From CAWCFV01 sp963794995 (GTDB lineage Bacteria > Actinomycetota > Actinomycetes > JACCUZ01), in assembly GCA_963794995.1 (NCBI GenBank), contig CAWCFV010000002.1, positions 3,348,001 through 3,412,000 on the forward strand: a stretch of DNA of 64,000 nt. The letters are read 5' to 3'. Shown here one piece after another: positions 48,197-54,453 of the stretch. How positions within the stretch are numbered: the first letter of the stretch is position 1; the number at the start of each line of letters is the position of its first letter. The position numbers and the translations under genes were made by a program. A model generated the notes under the pieces. That model was not told the origin of the DNA and made no database searches. It saw nothing but the letters and a program-made list of their open reading frames with translations.

Positions 48197-48459
48197 CGTC
48201 GTGGCCCCGCGGCAGCCGTCTCGACCCGGGCATAGTCGTGACGGGCCGTCTCGACCAGCACCGCCGCGTCCCGCAAGGCGGCAGCCAGGGCGTCGCGCTG
48301 CTCGCCGCACACCGCGAGGAGGGCAGCGACCGCGTCCGAGGCCGCGACGTCCTCGCACGGCGGCACGCCGGGCAGGGCCAGGCCCTCGGTGGCGGCCGCG
48401 GCGCGGCGCACGCCGTCGGCGAGGCCGTGGAGGGCGACGGGGTCCACGCGCAGGTGCAT
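48193..48459 (-). CDS. EspC-like type VII secretion target, 88 aa
   Basis: An 88-residue all-helical protein of the excreted EspC / 'type VII secretion target' type. It starts with MHLRVDPVALHGLADGVR, the usual beginning of these proteins (V-x-P-x-x-L-x-x-x-A), and its two helices are separated by a Pro/Gly-rich turn at about residues 29-34 (PGVPPCEDV). The second helix ends with LVETARHDYARVE, resembling the Y-x-x-x-[D/E] secretion signal (Tyr76, Glu80 if counted as YARVE). It is translationally coupled to the putative toxin and may be its secretion partner. No ESX core genes are in the window. Confidence 0.7.
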   Translation of the reverse strand: MHLRVDPVALHGLADGVRRAAAATEGLALPGVPPCEDVAASDAVAALLAVCGEQRDALAAALRDAAVLVETARHDYARVETAAAGPRR

Positions 48460-48476
48460 GACCCCAGCCTCGGGGG

Positions 48477-48515
48477 CCGGCCGCGGCCGGCGGGTGGGCT
48501 GTCCACAGCCCACCC
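48477..48515. promoter_or_regulatory. Two adjacent palindromes upstream of the toxin cassette
   Basis: CCGGCCGCGGCCGG (48477-48490) is a perfect 14-bp palindrome. One base later, GGGTGGGCTGT (48492-48502) pairs perfectly with ACAGCCCACCC (48505-48515) around a 2-nt loop. They occupy positions 18-56 upstream of the EspC-like start codon and could be an operator or a leader hairpin; with the divergent S4 gene 80 bp away, both promoters must be in this gap. Confidence 0.5.
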
Positions 48516-48594
48516 CCCGTCCCGGCGCGGGCGAGGTCGTCCACATGCCCCGACCGATCGGGCCGACCGGCGGGGCGCCGCGTAGCGTGGCGAC

Positions 48595-48669
48595 GTGGGC
48601 AGCAGCGACGTGGGCAGCAGCGACGTGGGAGACATCGACGTGGGAGACATCGAGGTGGGGGACCGGGGC
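48595..48669 (+). repeat. 15-bp degenerate tandem repeat carrying repeated GTG start codons
   Basis: GTGGGCAGCAGCGAC occurs twice (48595-48624), GTGGGAGACATCGAC and GTGGGAGACATCGAG follow (48625-48654), and a diverged fifth unit GTGGGGGACCGGGGC ends at 48669. The period is 15 bp, so the reading frame is kept and each unit supplies a GTG codon and a GGG-rich stretch. Confidence 0.85.
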
Positions 48670-48846
48670 ATCCGCCTCGGCCAGCTGCTCAAGCTGACCA
48701 GCCTGGTCGACTCCGGCGGGGCGGCCCGGGGCCTGCTCGACTCGGGGTCGGTGCGGGTCAACGGCGAGGTCGAGACCCGCCGCGGCCGCCAGCTCGCCGC
48801 CGGCGACGTCGTCGACTGCGAGGGGACGCGGCTGACACTCCGGTGA
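48595..48846 (+). CDS. S4-domain RNA-binding protein (YbcJ/RbS4 type)
   Basis: An 83-residue protein whose C-terminal 60 residues form an S4 RNA-binding domain: IRLGQLLKLTSLVDSGGAARGLLDSGSVRVNGEVETRRGRQL, followed by GDVVDCEG. Such stand-alone S4 proteins bind structured RNA and are linked to ribosome function. The first 25 residues come from 15-bp tandem repeats each beginning with GTG, so there are five possible in-frame starts (48595, 48610, 48625, 48640, 48655). The GTG at 48655 would give the usual short leader, and GGGAG precedes it by 9 nt; 48595 is the longest choice. Confidence 0.82.
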   Translation: MGSSDVGSSDVGDIDVGDIEVGDRGIRLGQLLKLTSLVDSGGAARGLLDSGSVRVNGEVETRRGRQLAAGDVVDCEGTRLTLR

Positions 48847-48853
48847 GTGCGAT

Positions 48854-49055
48854 TTGCGGTCCCGGGCCCGGGTGCTGCTAGCCTTGTGCGTGGTTGCAGT
48901 TGCATTCCCCGTACGTTCTATGACGCCCGCGGATGTCTGACACCGCGGGCCTTTCTGTCCCCCCGACCTCCGGTCGGCAGTGCAGGACGGTCCACGAGCA
49001 GCCCGAGCCGCGCAACGTGTGCCGGCTCGACCGTTTCGCACAGAGAGAGACAGAC
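48854..49055 (+). promoter_or_regulatory. Promoter and structured 5' leader of the cold-shock gene
   Basis: TTGCGG (48854-48859) and TAGCCT (48879-48884), 19 bp apart, resemble -35 and -10 elements. GGTTGCAGTTGCA follows (48891-48903). GCCCGCGG (48925-48932) pairs perfectly with CCGCGGGC (48943-48950) around a 10-nt loop and is followed by CTTTCTGT, like a terminator inside the leader. The leader would be about 165 nt. Long structured leaders are typical of cold-shock mRNAs; this hairpin may work as an attenuator. Confidence 0.55.
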
Positions 49056-49259
49056 ATGGCTCAGGGCACCGTCAAGTGGTTCAACGCTGAGAAGGGCTTC
49101 GGCTTCATCGCCCAGGACGGCGGCGGCGCCGACGTCTTCGTGCACTTCTCGGCCATCCAGGGCGACGGCTACAAGTCGCTCGACGAGAACCAGCGCGTGG
49201 AGTTCGACATCACGCAGGGCCAGCGCGGCCCGCAGGCGGAGTCGGTCCGCCCCGTCTGA
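49056..49259 (+). CDS. Cold-shock protein (CspA family)
   Basis: A 67-residue single cold-shock domain. RNP1 is KGFGFIAQ (about 13-20) and RNP2 is VFVHFSAI (about 27-34), the two motifs that stack on single-stranded RNA or DNA. The protein acts as an RNA chaperone that melts secondary structure, at low temperature or in general growth. The start MAQGTVKWFNAEKGFG is canonical, and ATG at 49056 follows the purine tract AGAGAGAGA. It has its own promoter/leader and a strong terminator, so it is a single-gene transcript. Confidence 0.97.
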   Translation: MAQGTVKWFNAEKGFGFIAQDGGGADVFVHFSAIQGDGYKSLDENQRVEFDITQGQRGPQAESVRPV

Positions 49260-49272
49260 CCCACAGACACCT

Positions 49273-49304
49273 GAAGGCCCCCGTCGTCCGCGACGGGGGC
49301 CTTC
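49273..49304 (+). terminator. Strong hairpin terminator after the cold-shock gene
   Basis: GAAGGCCCCCGTCG (49273-49286) and CGACGGGGGCCTTC (49291-49304) form a perfect 14-bp GC-rich stem with a TCCG loop, followed by GTCTGT. It is 13 bp after the csp stop and the best terminator in the window. Confidence 0.9.
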
Positions 49305-49349
49305 GTCTGTCCGGGCTCCCCGCGGGGGTCCCGGCTAGCGTCACGCAGC

Positions 49350-50807
49350 ATGGGCAGCACGGGCAGCATCGACCGCCTGGCGCACCGGGTCGTCATGGGC
49401 TCGTTCCCCGGGCCGACGCTGCCCGGCTGGATGGCCCGGCGGGTCGACGCCGGCCTCGGCGCGGTGGGGGTGTTCGGCTCCAACGTCCGGTCCGTCGAGG
49501 ACCTCGCCGGGCTCACCGGCGACCTGCACCGCCGCTCGCCCGACCTGCTGGTCGCCACCGACGAGGAGGGCGGTGACGTCACCCGGCTGCACCGCGCCGC
49601 GGGCTCGCCGCACCCCGGCAACGCGGCGCTCGGAGCCGTCGACGACCCGGACCTGACCGAGCGGGTGGCCCGGGCCATCGGTGCCCGGCTCGCGGCCACC
49701 GGCGTCGACCTGGACCTCGCGCCGGTGGTCGACGTCCACACCGATCCCCTGAACCCGGTCATCGGGGTACGCAGCTTCGGCGCCGACCCCGACCTGGTGG
49801 CCCGGCACGCCGCGGCGTTCGTACGGGGGCTGCAGGCGGCCGGTGTCGCTGCCTGCGCCAAGCACTTCCCCGGTCACGGCGACACGTCGGTGGACTCCCA
49901 CCATGCCCTCCCGGCCGTCCACGCCCCGCTGGACGTCCTGCTGGGTCGTGAGCTCGTGCCCTTCGCCGCGGCGGTCGGCGCCGGCGTCCTCGCCGTCATG
50001 ACCGCGCACGTCCTGCTGCCCGCGCTGGACCCGGTGCACCCGGCGACGCTGTCCCCGACGGCGGTGCGGCTGCTGAGGACCCGCCTCGGCTTCACCGGCC
50101 TGCTCGTCACCGATGCGGTCGACATGGCAGCGGTGCGCGACGCGGGTGCGGAGCCGGGGGTCGCCGTACGGGCGCTGACCGCCGGCTGCGACCTGGTGTG
50201 CCTGGGTGCGGACAAGGACGACGCGCTGCACCGCGCGGTCGTCGCGGCGGTCGTGGCGGCGGTGCGTGCCGGCGAGCTGCCCGAGGAGCGGCTCGTCGAG
50301 GCTGCCGGCCGGGTCACCGGCGCGGCCCGCGGTGTCGCGCGGCTCCGTGCGGCGGCCACGCCTGAGGTCGACGAGTCAGCCGCCGCGCTCGTCGCGCGGC
50401 GGGCCCTGCGCGTCGAGGGCCGCCTGCCCGCGCTCGCGGGTGCCGCCGTGCTGCGTCTGGTGACCTCGACGAACGCTGCCGTGGGCCAGGTGCCCTGGGG
50501 GCTGCCGGTCGGGGGAGGGGTGCTCGCCGGCCGCACGCCGGTCGACGTGGTCGAGTCGACGCCGTACCCGGAGGTGCTGGCCGCGGCCGGAGCCGGTCCG
50601 GTCGTCGTGCTGGTCAGGGACGCCCACCGGCGCCCGTGGGCTCTCGACCTGCTGCGGGCCCTGGCCCGCGACCGGCCGGGTCTCGTGACGGTCGAGATGG
50701 GCCGGCCCGGTGGTGCCGGCCTGCCGGGGGCGGCCGTCGTGACGACCTACGGCGCGGGGCTCGCCAACGGGGCGGCGCTCGACCTGCTGCTGGCCGAGCC
50801 GCCCTGA
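49350..50807 (+). CDS. Glycoside hydrolase family 3 protein (NagZ-like beta-N-acetylhexosaminidase)
   Basis: A 485-residue cytoplasmic protein. The N-terminal two thirds form the GH3 catalytic barrel with the family signature CAKHFPGHGDTSVDSHHALP (about 169-188), where the His of the KHFPGHG loop and the Asp/His of DSHH act with the nucleophile Asp in LLVTDAVDM (about 252-260). Bacterial NagZ removes N-acetylglucosamine from muropeptides during cell-wall recycling. The C-terminal third (about 330-485) is an alpha/beta domain with ATLRLV-like strands, as in two-domain GH3 enzymes. No signal peptide. Its 3' end overlaps the opposing phospholipase-like gene by 61 bp. Confidence 0.88.
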   Translation: MGSTGSIDRLAHRVVMGSFPGPTLPGWMARRVDAGLGAVGVFGSNVRSVEDLAGLTGDLHRRSPDLLVATDEEGGDVTRLHRAAGSPHPGNAALGAVDDPDLTERVARAIGARLAATGVDLDLAPVVDVHTDPLNPVIGVRSFGADPDLVARHAAAFVRGLQAAGVAACAKHFPGHGDTSVDSHHALPAVHAPLDVLLGRELVPFAAAVGAGVLAVMTAHVLLPALDPVHPATLSPTAVRLLRTRLGFTGLLVTDAVDMAAVRDAGAEPGVAVRALTAGCDLVCLGADKDDALHRAVVAAVVAAVRAGELPEERLVEAAGRVTGAARGVARLRAAATPEVDESAAALVARRALRVEGRLPALAGAAVLRLVTSTNAAVGQVPWGLPVGGGVLAGRTPVDVVESTPYPEVLAAAGAGPVVVLVRDAHRRPWALDLLRALARDRPGLVTVEMGRPGGAGLPGAAVVTTYGAGLANGAALDLLLAEPP

Positions 50808-51919
50808 CCCGCGGACTCCCGCCACAGCGGCTCGACGTGTGCGGCCAGGACGTCGTCGTAGAGGTCGTCGTCGAAGGTCTTCACGAGGATCTCGTCGTTG
50901 AGGTAGTTCGCGTCGTGGTTGAGGTTGTGCGAGCCGCTGAGCACGACCTTGCGCCGCCGCCGCGACACGCCGTGCCGGGTGTGCAGCAGGGCCAGCTTGT
51001 CGTGCGTGTTGCCGCGCCGGAGCTCGATGCCCGCGGCGCCGAGCCGGCGCGCCACCTCGGTCCCGACCAGGTCCGGGTCGGCGCCGGCCAGCACGCGCAC
51101 CCGACCGCCCGCGTCGGCGATCCGTACCAGCTCGTCGGCGACGGAAAGCCGGTCGTCGGTGAACCGCACGTGGACGAGGACGACCTCGGTCTCCGGGGTG
51201 ACGACGACCGAGGCCAGCCGGCCCACCCACAGGTCGGTGCTCTGCTGCGGCGAGCAGAACACCTTGGTGCGCAGGGGCGGGGAGGACAGCACGGCGCCGC
51301 GGCCGGTCCGGGCGTCGTAGAAGTCGTTGTCCGGGAAGTGCACGCCGTCCCACATGTGCTGCCACAGCCGGTCGCGCAGCCCGTCGTGCAGCGTCCGGTC
51401 GCCGTAGACGGCGACGGCGGTGTTGGCCTTCGCCGTCCCCGAGTGGTGGCTCATGTTGGCCGACGACCACCACGTCACGTGCTCGCGCACGGCGCCGCCC
51501 GGGTCGCGGGTGGCGGAGAACAGGACCAGCTTCGTGTGCAGGTCGGAGTTGCGTCCGCGGGCGATCGCGCCGAACTCCGGTCGGTGGCCGTGGACCGCGG
51601 CGTCGCGCCGCCCCGACCAGCGGTGCGCCTCACCCAGGCCGTACGGCGGCTCGCGGGACAGGGTCGCAGCCACCTCGGCGACGAGGTCGCGCCCGTCGTG
51701 GACGACGCGGACGTCGACCCCGCGCGCCGCGGCGTCCACGAGGGCGTCGCGGAACTCCTCGACGGTGAGCCGGAACAGCGTCGCCCGGATCTGCGCCCCC
51801 GGCGGGGTGTCCTCGACCATCCGGACCAGCCGGTCGACGACCGTGCGGTCCTCGGCCCCGGCGGGCGGGCGGGCGTAGGTGGTCTCGAGGGAGAGGCCGT
51901 CACGGCTCCAGAACGTCAC
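50747..51919 (-). CDS. Phospholipase D-like protein with variant HKD motifs
   Basis: A 390-residue protein with two PLD repeats. The first has H128-x-K130 (DLHTKLVLFS) with WSSANMSHH, the second H306-x-K308 (THDKLALLH) with LSGSHNLNHD. In both, the Asp of the HxKxxxxD motif is replaced (Ser and His), while the catalytic His/Lys and the G/S-S-x-N are kept, so activity is still plausible. The superfamily includes phospholipases, cardiolipin synthases and nucleases. There is no signal peptide, so it is probably cytoplasmic. GTG at 51919 lies 3 bp after the upstream WYL gene's stop, making it the last gene of a WYL-WYL-PLD operon. Confidence 0.85.
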   Translation of the reverse strand: MTFWSRDGLSLETTYARPPAGAEDRTVVDRLVRMVEDTPPGAQIRATLFRLTVEEFRDALVDAAARGVDVRVVHDGRDLVAEVAATLSREPPYGLGEAHRWSGRRDAAVHGHRPEFGAIARGRNSDLHTKLVLFSATRDPGGAVREHVTWWSSANMSHHSGTAKANTAVAVYGDRTLHDGLRDRLWQHMWDGVHFPDNDFYDARTGRGAVLSSPPLRTKVFCSPQQSTDLWVGRLASVVVTPETEVVLVHVRFTDDRLSVADELVRIADAGGRVRVLAGADPDLVGTEVARRLGAAGIELRRGNTHDKLALLHTRHGVSRRRRKVVLSGSHNLNHDANYLNDEILVKTFDDDLYDDVLAAHVEPLWRESAGQGGSASSRSSAAPLASPAP

Positions 51920-51922
51920 CGG

Positions 51923-52900
51923 TCAGCCGGCGTGGTGGTCGAGCAGCCGTCGCGCGGCCTGCACGCCGGCGTCGGTGAGGTCCTCGGGCCCGACGACGAA
52001 CGCGTCCGGCCCGCAGCAGAGCAGCAGCAGGCCCAGCCGCTCGGCGACCGGAGGCAGCAGCTCGGCGGTCAGGGCGACGTCACTCTCGTCGTCGTCGGTC
52101 ACCCGGGTCGACTCGGCGAAGCGCTCCACCGCCCAGCGGGCCGCCTGCGGGACGACGAGCTGCACCGTCCGGGCCTCCCGGTTGCCGGCCAGGAGCGCGT
52201 CGAGCCCGGCGGGGGGGTCGAAGGCGTCGTCACCGACCTGGAGCGCGGTGATCCCGGACACGAGGTAGGTCCGCACCGCCGCGCGGGCGTCGGCGGGCCC
52301 GGCGTCCACCTCCCAGCCGCGCCGGGTGCGCACGACGCGGTAGGGCTCGATCAGGCGCTCGCGGGTGCCCGGGTGCCACTGCCGGCTGTAGGTGATCCGC
52401 ACCCGTCGGTGGTCCTCCGCGGCCTGGTGCAGGACCCGGGCGAGCTCCGCGCCGGGTTGCGCCGTGCCGGAGGGGGTCGCGGGGGCCACCGCCGCCTCGA
52501 ACGCCTCGACCGCCCCGCGCAGGACCTCGTTGCCGGGTTCGAGGGCGAGCAGGTCCGCCCCGGCGGCGTGCAGGGCGCCGAGCTGGCCGGCGGTGAGGTG
52601 GTCCACCCCGAGCTCCCGCTCGGGGTGGGCGGCGAGGACCCGGACCCACTCGGCGTCGACGGGGACCTCGGCCTCGTCGCTGCCCGGCGCGAAGAACTCG
52701 ACGACCGGGAGGGCGAAGCCGCCGAGCTCGACCAGGTCGGCGAGGTAGTAGGCCATGAAGACCTCGCGCAGGTCGCCGACGGTCACGCCGAGCTCGGCCG
52801 CGAGCTCGGCCAGCGGCAGCCCCTGCGGGTGCAGCTCGAGGATTCCCAGCGCGCGGGGGAGTGCCGCGAGCCGGGTCGCGTAGGTGGCGGACGGGCTCAC
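51923..52900 (-). CDS. WYL-domain transcriptional regulator, second of a pair (PafC-like)
   Basis: A 325-residue regulator. Residues about 8-60 form a winged helix (LPRALGILELHPQGLPLAELAAELGVTVGDLREVF), residues about 155-230 a WYL-type SH3-like domain (RVRITYSRQWHPGTRERLIEPYRVVRTRRGWEVDAG), followed by the WCX C-terminal extension (RTVQLVVPQAARWAVERFAES). WYL domains bind ligands such as single-stranded nucleic acid and often govern DNA-damage or defence genes. GTG at 52900 overlaps the stop of the first WYL gene by 4 bp. It resembles PafC, but the neighbouring genes of the proteasome/Tat region are missing, so it may be a paralogous pair. Confidence 0.85.
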   Translation of the reverse strand: MSPSATYATRLAALPRALGILELHPQGLPLAELAAELGVTVGDLREVFMAYYLADLVELGGFALPVVEFFAPGSDEAEVPVDAEWVRVLAAHPERELGVDHLTAGQLGALHAAGADLLALEPGNEVLRGAVEAFEAAVAPATPSGTAQPGAELARVLHQAAEDHRRVRITYSRQWHPGTRERLIEPYRVVRTRRGWEVDAGPADARAAVRTYLVSGITALQVGDDAFDPPAGLDALLAGNREARTVQLVVPQAARWAVERFAESTRVTDDDESDVALTAELLPPVAERLGLLLLCCGPDAFVVGPEDLTDAGVQAARRLLDHHAG

Positions 52901-53802
52901 GCCGGCTGCTCCAGGAACGACCGCAGCTCGGCGAGCATCTCGGCGCGCACGTCGTCTGGTGCGACGACGCGGATCCGGGTGCCGAGCTCGTAGACCCGGT
53001 AGCGGAAGACCCGGCGGTTCGTGACGACGTAGGTCAGGTGCACCGTGCCGTCGTGCTCCCGCGCCCGCAGCGGTGCACCCAGCAGGTGCTCGGCCAGCGT
53101 CCGGTGCTCGCCCGGCACCTCGAGCAGGACCTCGGCCGGCGGGTCGACCTGCCAGCTCAGCGGGTCGAGCGAGGGGCGGACCGGGCCGGGGTCGGCGACG
53201 GCCGCGGTGCCCGGGGGGTCGAGCTCGATGGCGCTCATCCGGGAGACGACGAACTCCTTGACCGGTCCGCCGCCCTCCTCGCGTCCGGTCAGGTACCAGC
53301 CGGAGGGGCCGCTGTGCACCCGGACCGGGTGCACGGTCCGCGCACCGCCCTTGTAGGTGAAGCGGACCCGGCAGTGCCGGCTGACGGCCCGCTGGACGAG
53401 GTCGAGGTCCGCCGAGGTCTCGACCGCGCCGGCAGCCGGCCCGGGCCCGTCGCCGAGGTGGGCCTCCATGCCCTGCAGCCCGGCTGCCAGCGCCGCCCGC
53501 AGCAGCTCGCCGCGCTGCTCGGGCGTGAGGTGCACGGCGAGCCGGTTGTCGCGGGCCCGCATCCGGTAGACCCCGTCCTGGCCGGGCTCGGCCACGTTGC
53601 GGACGTCGTAGCCCAGCGCGTTCAGGTGTTCCAGGTCGCGGCTGAGCATCCGGCGGCGCGCGTCGTCGGCCACCGTCTCGCCGGGTGCCACGGCTCGCAG
53701 CAGGACGTCGACCGGGGTCCCGTCGTGGTGGACCGTCAGCACGCCGATGAGCCGGACGAGGCGCTCCATCGGAGCCTGCTGGTCCCGCCCCGCCCGCCGC
53801 AT
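52897..53802 (-). CDS. WYL-domain transcriptional regulator, first of a pair (PafB-like)
   Basis: A 301-residue regulator with a winged helix at the N-terminus (MERLVRLIGVLTVHHDGTPVDVLLR, then RRMLSRDLEHLNALGYDV), a WYL domain at about 133-205 (HCRVRFTYKGGARTVHPVRVHSGPSGWYLTGRE) and a WCX extension to the end (EVLLEVPGEH... RYRVYELGTRIRVVAP). PafB and PafC act as one heterodimer in the mycobacterial DNA-damage response. The ATG at 53802 is used; an ATG at 53769 (MERLVRL) gives the usual family start. Start of a WYL-WYL-PLD operon, divergent from glutathione peroxidase (71-bp gap). Confidence 0.85.
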   Translation of the reverse strand: MRRAGRDQQAPMERLVRLIGVLTVHHDGTPVDVLLRAVAPGETVADDARRRMLSRDLEHLNALGYDVRNVAEPGQDGVYRMRARDNRLAVHLTPEQRGELLRAALAAGLQGMEAHLGDGPGPAAGAVETSADLDLVQRAVSRHCRVRFTYKGGARTVHPVRVHSGPSGWYLTGREEGGGPVKEFVVSRMSAIELDPPGTAAVADPGPVRPSLDPLSWQVDPPAEVLLEVPGEHRTLAEHLLGAPLRAREHDGTVHLTYVVTNRRVFRYRVYELGTRIRVVAPDDVRAEMLAELRSFLEQPA

Positions 53803-53873
53803 CTGGTCCCGCTCCCGTCGCCGATCACCTGCCGGCGACCCTATCCGCGCGGGTCGGCCGCGACCGGGCGGCC

Positions 53874-54404
53874 ATGCCGGGAATGTCCACCCCGGCCCGG
53901 GCCTTGGAGCAGGGCGTGACCCTCGACTCCCTTCCGCTCACCCGGCTCGACGGCACCGACACCACGCTGGACGACGTCGCCGGACAGGCGGTCCTCGTCG
54001 TCAACGTGGCCTCGGAGTGCGGCTTCACCGAGCAGTACGCCGGCCTGGAGCGGCTCCATGCGACCTACCGCGACCGGGGCCTCACGGTCCTCGGCGTCCC
54101 GTGCAACCAGTTCGGTGGCCAGGAGCCGGGCAGCGCCGACGAGATCGCCGAGTTCTGCTCCCGGACGTTCGGCGTGAGCTTCCCGCTGCTCGACAAGACC
54201 GACGTCACGGGACCGGACCAGCACCCGCTGTTCGCCCGGCTCGCCGGGGCGGCCGACGCGACGGGGGAGGCGGGCGACGTGCGGTGGAACTTCGAGAAGT
54301 TCCTCGTCGCACCCGACGGCCGGGTCGTGGCGCGGTTCCGCACCAAGGTCGAGCCGGACGACCCCGCCCTGGTCGCGGCGGTCGAGGCGGTCCTCCCGCA
54401 CTGA
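53874..54404 (+). CDS. Glutathione peroxidase family (thioredoxin-type) peroxidase
   Basis: A 176-residue thioredoxin-fold peroxidase. The catalytic Cys is in VVNVASECGFTEQY, Gln in VPCNQFGGQEPG, and Trp-Asn in VRWNFEKFLV; these form the active-site tetrad. The bacterial enzymes usually use thioredoxin and reduce hydrogen peroxide and organic hydroperoxides, since actinobacteria lack glutathione. The conserved fold starts at LDSLPLTRLDGTD. The ATG at 53874 is used, but a GTG at 53916 preceded by GGAG at 6 nt (VTLDSLPL...) may be the real start. Divergent from the WYL operon. Confidence 0.9.
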   Translation: MPGMSTPARALEQGVTLDSLPLTRLDGTDTTLDDVAGQAVLVVNVASECGFTEQYAGLERLHATYRDRGLTVLGVPCNQFGGQEPGSADEIAEFCSRTFGVSFPLLDKTDVTGPDQHPLFARLAGAADATGEAGDVRWNFEKFLVAPDGRVVARFRTKVEPDDPALVAAVEAVLPH

Positions 54405-54453
54405 CCCGTCCGCCCTCCGGTGTCGCCGGCGGCGGCACCCTAGGCTCCCGGGC

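Noticed and set aside
48499..48545. CTGTCCACA and TCGTCCACA, each one change from the high-GC DnaA box TTGTCCACA
   Set aside because: Only two imperfect boxes, no dnaA, dnaN or other origin genes, and GTCCAC is frequent in this composition.
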